From assembly GCF_029227915.1 (NCBI RefSeq), contig NC_079882.1, positions 11,346,001 through 11,410,000 of the forward strand: DNA of 64,000 nt, written 5' to 3'. This document shows, one piece after another, positions 13,101 through 26,000 of this stretch (positions within the stretch are counted from its first letter, which is position 1; every line of letters begins with the position of its first letter). The position numbers and the translations under genes are program-made. Under the pieces are notes generated by a model. That model was given only the letters and a program-made list of their open reading frames with translations. It was not told the DNA's origin and ran no database searches. The DNA comes from Hydractinia symbiolongicarpus. Lineage: Eukaryota > Cnidaria > Hydrozoa > Anthoathecata > Hydractiniidae.

Positions 13101-16100
13101 TCTATTCCGTTATGACTAAGGTTTGGAACTTCGCCTTTAATAATTTTCAAACATAGATAATTCTGTATCATTCACAATGTCTTTAAAGTGAGTATAAATT
13201 GTATTTTTTTGGGTGAATCGCAATAGCCAGAATTGTATTTGCCTTTAGTTTTGCGTATAAAGTACCACTGAATCAATACACATCTTAAGGTGCTGAGATT
13301 TACATCGTTACAAGTGTCATTTTTGTAGAATTTACAAATTTCGATTTGGTGTACGTCTTGGTGATCTTTTAAATATATAAGTGTTTTCCTCCAAATTCAT
13401 AACACTTCCTTGTAAACATATATTATCTGTTCCACTTCTCTTTCATGATGCTAGTTCTGTGGAATGCTTGAGCAATTATTTCAGAACTAGCCGTTAGCCC
13501 GTGGAAAAATCCACGGGTTCGCCCGTCGAAGCTAAGCTACCATTTTGCGTGACAGACAGACGGACGGACGGACGGACAGACGTATACAGGCATTATAATA
13601 TAGATAAAGATTAGTTTGGGCTTGACAATTTTCTGGACTCTCACTAAAGAGTGTTTCATTGTCCTTAGATTTGAGAGTTGTATTTTGGGTTGCAGTGACA
13701 GTTTTCGTAGACGGTACACTCAAGTTCCACAAGGGTAGTGAAAACCAGGAATGTTGATCTGTCATATACCATCATCTGCAATAATGTTCAATTCTTCAAG
13801 CTTCTCTTTGAAACATTATTTGTGGACTTCTTGTCCACAAGATGCACATAACAAAAAAGGTTCATCAGAAAGTTAAAAACAATATTCTTCACAGGAAGAG
13901 TTCAATGAAATTTTCCTTAGTTTCCTTTTTCTTTCATTGGGGTGCCAAGGTGACCCAATATTTTTAAGATAGTTCCTGGCAAGTGTTGATTGGATTAAAC
14001 AGTCTTAACCGTTCTATTTATTGAAAACAAATTGGTTTAGCAAAACTAAATTGCTCTACTTTCCAATGGAAAAAAACGGTACTACTTTGAAGAGGAATTA
14101 GTTCAAAAGCATCAAAAATAAGACATCCTATACAATGCCGCCTAACTATTCTTTTTAGGTCAATATGGAAACCATGGAAACCAATGGTGGTGGTCAGGAA
14201 ATTGATGAAGGATTGTATTCGAGGCAGTTGTATGTATACATCTAACATCTTGTTTTAAGATGCTTGGCGTATTTTGCATTTTAATATTTCTTATCTAATT
14301 ATGGGTAGAAAAAAAAGAGTAAAAAATAGAAACATTTTGATAAAAAAAGAAAATGTAGTGCAAGAACTGGCTGAAATGAAACCAGTAAAATCACACTGTC
14401 ATAGTACAAATATCTTTGACAGAAGAATGCTGTGTTTGGACATCTGAAAAAATAAATAAAAATTATGTTGAAATAGTATATTATATATGAGCCTACATTT
14501 TGCACATGAAATTAGGTTGTTATTCTCCAATGTCAAAAAAATTGTTATTATCGAGGGAATAATTTCATCAACATGCAATAATTGTAAAAACAATATTGAT
14601 TATAAAAGTTTTCATTAGTTTACCTCAAAAAAATGCCTGGAATCCTGACTACTATTTTGTAGGTATGTACTTGGTCATGAAGCTATGAAGAAAATGGGTG
14701 TATCAAATGTTCTTATATCTGGCATGAAAGGACTTGGAGTTGAAATAGGTAATTTTTGTGTTTATATATAATTTTTGTTGTTGTTAAATTTTCTTCAGAA
14801 AAAAACATCAGTTTGCAATGTGTTATTTAATTGTCTGTTTTAGCAAAAAATGTTATATTGGCAGGAGTAAAATCTGTTACTCTCCATGATCAAGAGAAGT
14901 GTTACATTGAAGACATTTCCTCACAGGTGCATTTACTAACCTTAATATTTTTTTTTCTGGATCTGTTGCATAACCTTTGCTTTACATTTAAGCATCTTAA
15001 CCAATGTGTTTACTTAGTTTTATGTGACTGAAAAAGATGTTGGCAAAAACCGTGCTGAAGTTGCTATCAGCAAACTGTCCGAACTAAACAGTTACGTTCC
15101 TGTATCAATCCACAAGGGTGAATTAACTGAAGATTGCCTGTTAAGATATCAAGCTATTGTTTTAACTAACTCTTCTCTTGAAGAACAGCTTAGAGTTAGT
15201 GATTTCACACATAAAAATGGTTTAAAATTAATCATTGTCGACACTCGAGGTCTTTTTGGGTAAGTTGCTTTCTTATCAAAACTGCATATTTTGTATTTTA
15301 ACAAACTGTAAAAATCAGCAAAAGTAATTACAATCTTATGTGAAAGAAATTAGAAAGAAAGTTGAATATTATACCCTCCAGCTTAGGCCTCTTTTGTGTC
15401 AGTTACATATACACATAAATTCACCATTAAAATTCAGGTTTTTTTAAGATCAGATTTAGTTAGATTTTTTTAGGTAGATTCTGAATATGAATGTCACTTG
15501 TAGATTTTGTTATAGTTAGACGTGCTAGTGCTGAAAGTAAAGTTTGAAGCCTGTTTAAATTTTTCAGTCAACTTTTCTGCGATTTCGGTGATGATTTTGT
15601 TGTATCTGATGTTAATGGAGAACAATGCATTAGTAACATGATTGCATCAGTTACAAAAGATGTAGAGGGTGTTGTCACATGCCTGGATGAAACAAGACAT
15701 GGAATGGAGGATGGAGACTATGTCACCTTTAGTGAAGTACAAGGAATGGTAGAATTAAATGGATGTGAACCAAGAAAAATAAAAGTTTTAGGACCATACA
15801 CATTTAGTATTGGAGACACATCAACATTTTCGGATTACGTTCGAGGTGGTGTTGTGTCACAAGTTAAAGTTCCAAAAACAATTCACTTTGTAAGTTTTTT
15901 TTTTTTTTAATTTCTGATTTGGAAAAAAAACAATCTTTAATTAAACACCCTTCTTTTAGCTGCCTGTCAACGCCCTTTTTCTTTTAATAATAAAATAAAC
16001 TTTTAATAAACGCCCCTTCCCTTCAGAGGGTCTTTATTTGAAACATAATGCACATGTTGAGTTCCACCCATAAGTATCTTTTTAAACACCCAAGTAAAAT

Positions 16101-19100
16101 ATGAAAAGAAGATATGGTCAACGCTGCACTAATATAATTGCTCCTTAAATGGCTCCCTTGAATACTTAGATGCCCCTCTAAAATGTAAAAAATGCCCCAA
16201 GCGTTTATTTTGAGCATTGCTGTGATGTTTTTTTTTTGCACAGAAGTGCCAAGTTGTAAAAAGATATGTGTAAATGTAGGTATCAGTAGTGGTTTTTATT
16301 TTTTATTTGCTATAGAAATCACTTCGTGAGTCAATAAAACAACCTGAGTTTTTGTTCACTGACTTTGCAAAATTTGATCACCCATCTCAACTACATCTCG
16401 GATTCCAGGTATTTATAATCATTTAATTGCTGTTGAAATGTGTTAAGTACAAATATGTATTACCAGTATATTCCTGGAAAAGTCTTGAAACAAAATGAAA
16501 AAAAAATAAAAAAATTGAGAACTACAGGAGAATTATTTTTTGTTTGCTTGCGTTTTATTAGCTTGTTAACTTCTTGAAAAATACAGAAAACCTGAAATAC
16601 TATTGCGTATCCACCTTGTCCATAAATATAAACATGCAATGTATTATAGTGGTTTTTTAGCCCTAAGAATTCATCTCCACATTTATGACTCTTCTTCTTC
16701 AATTTTTTATTTTCGGTAAAAAATTATTTTTAGGCACTACATGAATTTAAAAAAGTTACTGGATTGTTACCACGCCCAAAGAATAAGGTAACTCCCAAAC
16801 TGCTAATTTTCTGTAGATGAAGGTTGTCATGCCACATTCTTTAATGAGAGTAGTCCACCTCTTTATGGCGTGCGAGTATAATCAGTGTAATAGAATTAAA
16901 GGGTAGATACTTTGTGCTGCTTTGTACATAATGTAGGGGGTTTATTTGCAGCTCCCAGTTCTTGAGATTGTGGATTGAAACCTCTCACTACCAGACAATA
17001 TGTTAGCAATACACAAATGTTTGCTTTTTGCTTTTTCACATTGGCTTGTATATGTCATTTATTCTATGATGTTATTCTTAGGGTGATATCGAAAAATTCT
17101 TGTTAATCACAAAGGAAATAAATGAAAAAATAGAAACAAAGGTATATTATTAATAACTTGTTAAATTAAACACCAAGAAGAATTAATTTAGTAATTAATT
17201 TTTCAGATATAATACCAATCATATTAGTCATAGATTTTTAATTATTCTGTTACTACAGTCTCATTGTATGACAGGTTGATGAACTGAATGAAAAATTGCT
17301 ATCGGAACTTGCTTCAGAAGCGACTGGAGATCTTTGTCCTATGCAAGCTGTTATGGGTAGTATGGCAGCTCAGGAAGTGATGAAGGTATTCAAACTTAAC
17401 TCTGAGATAATAAAATTTGTTTTATCTATTTGTTAAATATTTCTACTACTTATTTTTGTAGGCTTGTTCTGGGAAATTTATGCCAGTGATGCAGTGGATG
17501 TATTTTGATAGCATAGAATGTCTTTCCGAGGAAGAAAACGATTTACCAGAAAGTAATTTCCAACCTGTTAATTCTCGTTATGATGCACAAATTGCAGTTT
17601 TTGGACAAGAATTTCAAAAGAGAATAGTGTCGAAGAAGTATTTTATTGTAGGTTTAGTTTTTGTTGTCAATTTTAAATCTTCTGACAATATTTTTTTCAG
17701 CTAGTTTAATCTACATGTAAATTTTACTTTTACAATCACCTCAGGTTGGTTCAGGTGCTATTGGATGTGAAATGCTTAAAAATTTTGCAATGATGGGCAT
17801 TGGATGCAGTTCAGAAGGCAAAGTTGTTGTTACCGATATGGATCTGATTGAGAAATCAAACTTGAATCGTCAGTTTTTATTTAGGCCACATGATGTTCAG
17901 GTAACAATCGTATAAACAAATTAAATTTGCTCCTGATGTTTAAGCAAAATCCTGTTCAAATTTATATTTATTTAATTTTCTGCACAGAAAATGAAATCCC
18001 AAACTGCTGCCAACGCTGTTAAAGAAATGAACATGGACATGAACATTATACCTCATCAAAACCGTGTCGGTCCTGAAACTGAAAGTATCCTTTCTTATAT
18101 CAAGTGATACAAGAAACTTTTACTGAAGAAACATTTGCGGGAAGAAAGCTTTGCAAATTCCAGCACATAAGTTTTTGTGAATAAATTAGTTTCGATAAGA
18201 CGTCAAAAATCTAACGGTTGTTTTTCTTTTTTGATGTTTTAGACACCCGGGAAGTCTTTCAAACCTGAACACATTGACGTTTGATGTGGCCTTCTAAAAA
18301 AAACATCTTAGTGTTAGCTAAGGTTTCTTTCTTTAATGGAATGTATTTAATAGAATTCATTCTTTTGTAAGTATCGGCTTTAAGTAAAGCTTGTATTTGT
18401 TTTCTTTAACGAAGCAACAGAAATATATAATGATGACTTCTTTGAATCACTGGATGGTGTCTGCAATGCTCTTGATAACATTGATGCACGTAAGTAACAC
18501 CAGTTAAGGGTTTATTTTCTTCTGCCTGACAATAGAATTATACATATTATACTTGTATCGAATTACTTAATTTAGGCTTATATATGGACCGTAGATGTGT
18601 ATATTACAAAAAACCTCTCATGGAATCTGGAACTCTTGGCACAAAGGGAAATGTCCAGGTAGAGTTGTGCACATGTAATTTTGTATATTATGATACAATT
18701 CGAGAGACTTATAAGTGTTTTTTTTTTTTAATTCTTAGGTTGTGTTGCCTGATGTGACTGAGTCATATAGCTCATCCCAAGACCCTCCAGAAAAATCTAT
18801 TCCAATTTGTACACTTAAAAATTTTCCAAATGCTATTGAACATACACTGCAAGTAAGTAACAATGACATTATCCATTTTATTGTTTTTTGTCGTGCAAAG
18901 ATTACATTTTCGTTCAAATAAAATATATATTATTAAGGTGCTGGCTTTCAGCCTTTTAGGGCAGGCTTATTTATAATTAACCGTGAAATCATATTACACC
19001 ACAATTTTTTTATTAGTGGGCTAGAGACTCGTTCGAAGGGCTGTTTACACAATCCGCTGAAACTGTCAATCAATACATAACGTGAGTTTTTTTGTAGTAC

Positions 19101-22047
19101 TTGTTGTACAGAAAAGCACCCTTAAGGTGTGGAAAAAGTGTTGTTGTTGTTTTTTTTTTATGGATAATAGGGGACATATTAAAGCAGGACCGATGGAAGA
19201 ACATTTCGTTTTAATAAGTAAATAAAGTCTTGGAAAATAACACAATGCCACTATGGAGAGTCAGTGATTCTCTTCCTTTGAAAAAACTATTATTTTATAT
19301 TTTTATAGAGATCCTAAATTCATGGAAAGAACTTCTAAGCTTCAAGGGATGCAGTTGGTATGTCTTTATAAAGTTACGAAAACTGAGATTTATGTAATTC
19401 TGTACTAGGAAAAAAACACCATATTCTTCTAACAATGCTATTGTATTAAAACAAGTTGATTGTAGTACTCCAATGTATTCAATGGTGTGTTAAAAATATA
19501 TTTCACTTGCTTCACTTGAATTGTGTTAATGGCTTTCTTGTTTGTTTTCTTAGCTGGAAACACTTGAGACCGTGCACAAAGCAATCCAAAATAAACCAAC
19601 TAAATTTGAAGATTGTATTAAATTTGCTAGACTTCTCTTCCAAGAATATTTTTACAACCAAATAGCTCAGTTATTGTACAACTTTCCTCCTGACCAGGTA
19701 TAACTATAAGCATATCGCTTTTTGTTTTGCACTAGCGATAAAGTTATTACTATACTGCACTTAAATAGCTGTAAAACCTACCAAACCTACCTTTTGTTAT
19801 TGCAGGTTACCTCATCTGGTGCTCCTTTTTGGTCTGGTCCAAAACGGTGCCCAACTCCAATCAAATTCGACCCATCCATAGATATGCATTTAGACTTTGT
19901 TGTGGCTGGTGCAAACTTACATGCTTTCAATTATGGATTGAATGGTAATGTTTAGTTACTTGTATTTCGAACACAGTTTTCTTTATCTGATGCAGTTTTC
20001 TAATTTGTTGTTTTGCTTTCCAGGATCCACCGATCGCTCTTTAATTTTAAAAGCCTTGAAAGAAATTACCGTTCCAGAATTTGTACCAAAGTCAGGTGAT
20101 AAAAATTGTTTTTTTTTTTAATTTCAAATATTTTGATAAACTCCACGTTTTATATAAGGTGTAAGTATTTCCGGATGAATGATTTGGAAATTTGTGAGGT
20201 AAGTACAATGATAGTAATAATATATTTTTAATTAGCACAGGACTTACCTATTAGTATCTGTTCATACTATTCAGATGGTAATACATCTTTTACACTTTAT
20301 AGGTGTTAAAATTTCCGTTACTGACCAAGAGGCTCAAAACAGTGCCAATGATGTTGGTATGTATTATCAGTCCCTTTACGATTTCTAGTTTAGGTCTTAC
20401 TTCTTTGTTATCATTTTTAATATGTTTTCTTTTTTAGATGATATTAAAGTTGAAAATATTAAAAAAAATTTACCAAGTCCTGAAAATTTGAAAGGTTTAA
20501 AACTCAACCCTGCTGATTTTGAGAAGGTGTGTATAATAAAAGCCATCAATTGTTGTGTTTTGTTCGTTATCTGCCTTAAGTATTTCTTTCGTGCTTGCAG
20601 GATGACGATAGTAACTTTCATATGGACTTCATTGTCGCGTGTTCGAATTTGAGAGCGACCAACTACCAGATCCAACCAGCAGATAGACACAAGAGTAAAC
20701 TCATTGCTGGTAAAATCATTCCAGCTATCGCAACAACAACTTCTCTAGTTACTGGATTGGTTTGCTTGGAACTTTATAAGATATTCAACAACAACAAGAA
20801 AATCGAATCTTACAAAAATGGATTTATTAATTTAGCATTACCTTTCTTTGGATTTTCTGAACCTATTGCAGCTCCAAAAATGAAGGTATCGTGTTTATAA
20901 TTGGCGTGTTTTTTTTTATCCCTGTAACAATATACAAACCTTGTGCAAAATGTTAGGAGAAAGACAGTTTTTTTGTCGTCATTTTCAAAGATGGACAAAC
21001 GCATCGGCTGCAGAATCGCTATTTTTGCACATGCGTAAGCCAAGTGGATAGCGTTTAAAAAATCTCCATTCGCATTAGCATGCCTTCGCAACGAATTATT
21101 CCATGCCAGTGTCAACAAAGGAACCAGAATTCGGGAAAAATGGTCATGTTGATGCCAGCAAAAATTCACAAGTTTTAAGATTTTAGAATTTAACCGAATA
21201 ACCTAATATGTTCTGTGGCGACGAATCTTCTCCTTATATATTTTGACCAGGATCGTACATCTTTATATCATTTTGTGCTACGAAATCACACTTGTAACCC
21301 TCTCCTTTCTTAACTTTTTGATTTTCTGATCAATTAAGATAGATTGAATTTAAGAATATTTTTTTAGTACAACGACACTGAATTCACTCTCTGGGATAGC
21401 TTTACTGTCGATGGAAAGATGGAGGATGGTTCAGAAATGACATTGCAGCAATTAATGGATCACTTTAAGGTGAAAATTTAACCTTATTCATGTTTAAAAA
21501 TCGTAAATAAAAACGTTGTTGGTGACATTTGATACTGTTTCTTGTAGAATCTTGGTCTTGAGATTACCATGATATCACAAGGTGTTTCAATGATCTACTC
21601 CTTCTTCATGAATGCTGCTAAAAGAACTGAAAGACTAGGCGCTCCGTGAGTGTTTCTTATTGACCGGTACTTAAGCTCCTGTAAACATTCAACTCCATTT
21701 CTAAGTTTTTGGGCCGCTTTCGAATTTAGAGAAAGACACATTGTGTCCCTCTGCTGCAACGTGTTATAAAACGTCTTTAATTTTACGTATTGACTTTAGT
21801 TTTGCACGTGTAAAAATAAAGCCAATGGGTATATCATTGCTATGTCAATCCTAGTAATTATCCCCCGGAGTAAAAATATCTGTATCCTTTCTGTTTTTTT
21901 CTGTTCAGGATTTCGCAAACCGTAGAAAAGGTTTCTAAGAAAAAAATTAAACCGCATGTTCGAACACTGGTATTAGAATTGTGTTGCGACGATAAAGATG
22001 GCGAGGATGTGGAAGTACCATACGTCAAGTACAAGCTACCGTTGTAA
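10169..22047 (+). CDS. UBA1: Ubiquitin-activating enzyme E1 (27 coding exons)
   Basis: E1 adenylates ubiquitin with ATP, then holds it as a thioester and passes it to E2 enzymes. Exons: 10169-10297, 14159-14229, 14663-14748, 14844-14926, 15018-15259, 15568-15889, 16316-16408, 16734-16787, 17082-17141, 17275-17385, 17462-17647, 17745-17900, 17988-18084, 18421-18489, 18576-18658, 18739-18852, 19017-19081, 19309-19357, 19554-19697, 19806-19944, 20024-20095, 20303-20356, 20438-20526, 20601-20885, 21368-21469, 21548-21645, 21909-22047. Phase is kept throughout, giving 1063 residues (human 1058). Seen: inactive adenylation half ([15 protein letters not shown]), active adenylation domain with [14 protein letters not shown] at 480-493, catalytic cysteine C638 in [10 protein letters not shown], and the ubiquitin-fold end [10 protein letters not shown]. 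All key residues are present, so the gene looks functional. The N-terminal 43 residues ([13 protein letters not shown]-like) are separated by a 3.9-kb intron. Confidence 0.97.
10596..11310. mobile_element. MITE with GTTCTGCCCA termini and repeated GCCCAATCTTA motif
   Basis: Left end GTTCTGCCCAATTTT is mirrored at the right end by AGATTGGGTAGAAC. Inside, GCCCAATCT/GCCCAGTCTTAAGACTGG motifs recur on both strands, clustered at both ends. It contains a perfect 42-bp palindrome at 11224-11265. It lies in UBA1 intron 1. An element with near-identical termini but a different internal motif is at 35101-35751. Confidence 0.7.
12425..12500 (-). repeat. Possible tRNA-derived SINE fragment
   Basis: On the minus strand the segment contains GGCAAGCGAGAGGTCGTGAT followed by TTCAAGTCCCAC, close to a tRNA anticodon-arm plus B-box arrangement. 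It is short and lacks a clear A box. It sits in UBA1 intron 1. Confidence 0.35.
12511..12568. repeat. Perfect 19-bp inverted repeat with 20-nt loop
   Basis: AGTATTGTAGGTTTATCAT at 12511-12529 is followed, after 20 nt, by its exact reverse complement at 12550-12568. This would form a stable hairpin in DNA or in the UBA1 pre-mRNA (intron 1). Confidence 0.85.
13487..13604 (-). mobile_element. Mini-Helitron-like element (about 118 bp)
   Basis: Read on the minus strand it starts TCTATATTATAAT, continues through a (GTCY)n tetranucleotide tract, and ends with a hairpin CCCGTGGATTTTTCCACGGG followed by CTAACGGCTAG and a T. A 5' TC start and a 3' hairpin about 10 nt before a CTRR end are Helitron hallmarks. 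A related copy is at 63741-63886. It carries no coding sequence, so it would be non-autonomous. Confidence 0.65.
15940..16215. repeat. ACGCCC-motif repeat in UBA1 intron 6
   Basis: Motifs AACACCC, CAACGCCC, AAACGCCCC and inversely GCGTTTATTTTGAG recur through this part of the intron, resembling the 9760-9995 cluster. It looks like a decayed non-autonomous element; ends are uncertain. Confidence 0.4.
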
Positions 22048-23059
22048 AAATAATCACACCTCTTTGTATGTCCCTCTCTGAGTATTTGTAATTTATTTAA
22101 AGTTAGTTTTTATTTTCACGATCTCAATCTTAGGTTTTTTTAATGCAAAACAAAAAGTTTCTTGTTTTTGAGATTAAATTGACTGACTTATGAAACATGT
22201 GTAATCATTTTCAAGTAAAAAGATAGGAATGATATATATATATTGTTGTCTTTCTTTCTTTCTTTCTTTGTTGTTTTGTATTATTTTTATCCTGTGGAAG
22301 ATTTATTTTTAAAGAAGATTGAAAAGTTCAATTAAACAATGAAATTTTGTATAATAAGAAGTAGAACGTATTTGCATAAATATGGCTCCTATCGATAGTA
22401 ATATATCCAGGCTACAACTTCAAATAGTTAAGTGTAGAGGGATAAAACATATAGCGCTTTCAAATCTACACCACTTTCTACTAAAATGGTGTCTCGGTTT
22501 TACATTTTAACGTCTAGTTCCGAATTTATATCGTTGCACGTTTTTATCTTCATCCTGTGATGAAATCTTGACAATTTTTTTTTAAGAAAAACAGACACTT
22601 TTTGAGAGCTTCGAGTATGTTTTGCCTTCGTATTCATAAATAGTTGTTTTTTTTAGCCTAAAACGTAGAAGTGTACCAAGTAAAGATTGTTTTTGAGATA
22701 CTAGGTTTAAGATTTGAACCTAAAAATTAAACTCTATTGAAAAAAACTGAAAAAACATTATTTTATATTTTCCCTTTTTTTCGTCTTTTTCCTGTTAAAA
22801 ATTTATATTTTTTATTTAAAATAAATATGCTATGAATTACTGGCTTTCCAATTATATAAAAATCACAATTATGATTTACGTATTTCATGTATCAACAGAT
22901 TTCGGCATGGTTCGGCAAAATACAGTTCAAGCTGTCAATCAACATTGGCGGGAGCGCTCATAAAACGATAGAGAAATTATAGATTTTTTAATAATGTTTA
23001 TACATGATTGTGGACAGTTTATAAGCTTATCTTTAGGAAACATAAAAATATAAAACTAT
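22048..23059. other. UBA1 3' flank and MKRN promoter region
   Basis: No gene is seen. The stretch carries the UBA1 3' untranslated region, a short (TTTC)n tract near 22250-22270, and the region upstream of the makorin start codon. Confidence 0.5.
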
Positions 23060-26000
23060 ATGGAAAAAAATACTTCACAATGCAAGTAAGTTGAATACAC
23101 TTTAAAAAATGTGTTTTACATAAAAAATTATGATGTTCAGGCGCCAAATAAAATTGCTTTAATTTAAAAAATGACATTTTGTTTTTTAGATATTTTGTAT
23201 ATGGAGCATGTTCGAAAGGAAAATCTTGCATCTATGCGCATGACTTAAATGCGAAGAAAGATAATGTAGGTGTCATGCCCTTTATTCACTGATACATGTG
23301 TTTTCTCGCCCGTTTTCACTGGATCTGTATTGTGTTTTCTCGTCCGTTTTTACTGGATCTGTATTGTGTTTTCTCGCCCGTTTTCACTGGATTTGTATTG
23401 TGTTACTGGATTTGTATTGTGTTTTTTCGCCCGTTTTCACTGGATTTGTATTGTTTCCATATGTAGGTATGCAAGTTCTATCTTGCTGGAACATGCACGT
23501 ATGGTGCCACATGCCGTTATGACCATGTGAAACAGAAACAAAAAGTTTTGAAACCAACTACTTTATCAAGTCAGGTAAAATAATGATTCGCTTGCTATCT
23601 AGCTTACTGTATATGTGAGATCAGATTAATATAATTCATTTTTTTTTTTTGCTTCTAGATTGAGAAAACGGGAAATTTGTGCGTATTGAAAAAGAAAATT
23701 ACTGCGAAGGAATTTAATCAAAATTGGATACAAGCGGCCGAGTTTATTCCTGTAGGTGTTTAATTTTTTTATTGTGAACCCTAGTTGTAAGTTACACGGT
23801 TTTTGATAAGCATCTTCATTTTACATTCAGCTTTAATAATTGCTGAGGGTAAAATTTTGGTAGCAACTAAAAAATTCAAATTTTACAAGATTTCTGCACT
23901 TTAAAGATATGATTTATTATAAAAAAATTATATTTTGATTCTTTCAAAGACTTGCTTCGTAGTTACTTTGATATATAAAAATCACATATCAAAACAACTT
24001 TTGGAATTTTTTTTAATCATTGTTGTGAGTAAGAATATCGCTAGAATTTGTTTTCTTTAAATAAGGGTAAAAAGTATCATGCATCAACAGAAGAAGAAGA
24101 AGAACCGAAAGAGGTTTGTGGCATCTTTTTACGACATATTTCATTGATATCTGCAAGTAAGACATTAAGTGTGTGATCGATCATCAACCATCAAGTAAAA
24201 TCTCGAATAAATTCAAAGTTATGATAAGCAGCTGTTTGTCAAACTTCGCTCAATTCAGAGCTTTCAGCGTATCTGTGTTTTTATTTTTGTTGATGTTTTA
24301 TTACTTAATGAATTTAACTTTTTTCTAGCTTTCCCCCCACAAGACAGTATCAACTGAAATGCCTTATTCGACGATCGCTTCTTTAAACTTGGACGATTTT
24401 TACGACTCGAGTGTACAAGAAGAAGATTGTAGTTTTACTTACGAAGGTGATAGTAGTGATTTGGTAGGCTTGTGTTTCTACTTTTCTAACTTTTCAACCG
24501 TGTGTGGTTGCCATGCCAACATTTTTATTTGTTTTTTAGCTTTGTCCTTTTGCAGCTGTACGTGAGTGTCCATATGGAGAAAGGTTATACATTTTCTTAT
24601 GTGAATATGTTCCCATGTTTGTTGCTACCTCCAAGTTTCTTTTTTAGTGTTAATTAGTGTTGGTGAATTTTTTTAGTTGTCAGTGCCAACATAGTATTAC
24701 ATCGTGGCCTTTTTTTTTAATTGTGTATGCCAACATCATCTTTTTTTAATTTAGTTGTGACTGCCAACATTGCGACAGCTATTTTTTTAGTTTTAAGTGC
24801 CAACAGAGTAACAATTTTTTCTCTTTTTTCAGTTGCGAATATCAACATGGTGATAGATGCGATATCTGCGACTTACAATGTCTTCATCCAAACGATGAGA
24901 AACAACGATCAGGTTTTGAAATAAGACGGTTGCGTATGTTAGTGCTTACTGTTAAATGCAGGTTTAATTTAATATCATTTCTCGTAGATCATCGAAGTAA
25001 GTGTCTGGCTCATCATGAGGATGAGATGAAACGTGCTTTCGCTGCGCAGAGGTGAGAATATATCAATCTTTTCTATGTTTATTTGATTATGTTAATTTAT
25101 GTCTATGACGTAACCTCTTACGGGAAAACGTTCATTCGAATTCATAAGGGTTGAAAATACCACGCAACAAATACATTAACTACATTTTTGGCGAGATTAA
25201 CTTTTAACTAACAAAAGTTAAGCAGACAAAATGACCCGAGATTTCGAATGCTTGCTTTAATAATCTTCTAAATAAAACGTACTACATATTAGCACCTGAA
25301 ATTTCGCGCGGGACAACATTCGGCACCAAAATGATATTTGTCAATTTTTTATTTTTTTTTTCATGCGTAAAATTTATCCTCGCCGTAACCTTAACAATCC
25401 AGAAATTTTATTTTTCAATTAAAGACATCGAAGGTAACATGCTAAAACTGCTAAATTCTAATTAAAATTGGCTTGAATGATAGAAAATAAAGATATTATT
25501 TGTGAGAGAAAACATCTAATTCCCCCCCCCCCCCCTGTTACCTGCTTTATCTTTTTTCTTATTTTTTTATATTTTTCGCCGGTATAAATTTTCGAACATT
25601 TTGCATACCTTTGTTAATGACGATATACCACGCGCTTCACAATGTTCTCGAAAATCTCAAACAGTTGACAATTATGCATCCGAATAGGTATCAGTGGCTC
25701 AAAGAAAATTAAAAATAGGGGGAAATTGGTAAATTGGAATTTGATAGAATTGACATTCTGGTAGACAATAATTGGGTTCAATTCATAAAAATTGATGTGG
25801 TTGTTTTCAGCATTTTTTTTGGTATTTAAGGAAATGTTGTGTGAGTGCATGTGTTGAAGACGGTTTTTATTTTTTGTTTTTAGAAGCGACGGCGTGGTAT
25901 GTTCCATTTGTTTGGATGTCGTGAAAGAAAAATCCGACATGACGGAGAGGATGTTTGGTTTGCTAGGTAATAAACATCTTATTGTCGTGTCTTATTCGTG

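Noticed and set aside
16950-17010. B-box-like GGTTTCAATCCACA on the minus strand in UBA1 intron 8
   Set aside because: No A box at a fitting distance and no match to the SINE head; too weak to call a tRNA or SINE.
23270-23530. Overlapping 74- and 86-codon frames
   Set aside because: They read through the 34-bp minisatellite; the real coding part is MKRN exon 3 in another frame.
24721-24924. 67-codon frame across MKRN exon 8
   Set aside because: It is in a different frame from the Cys/His motif; a shadow of the exon and the decoy array.
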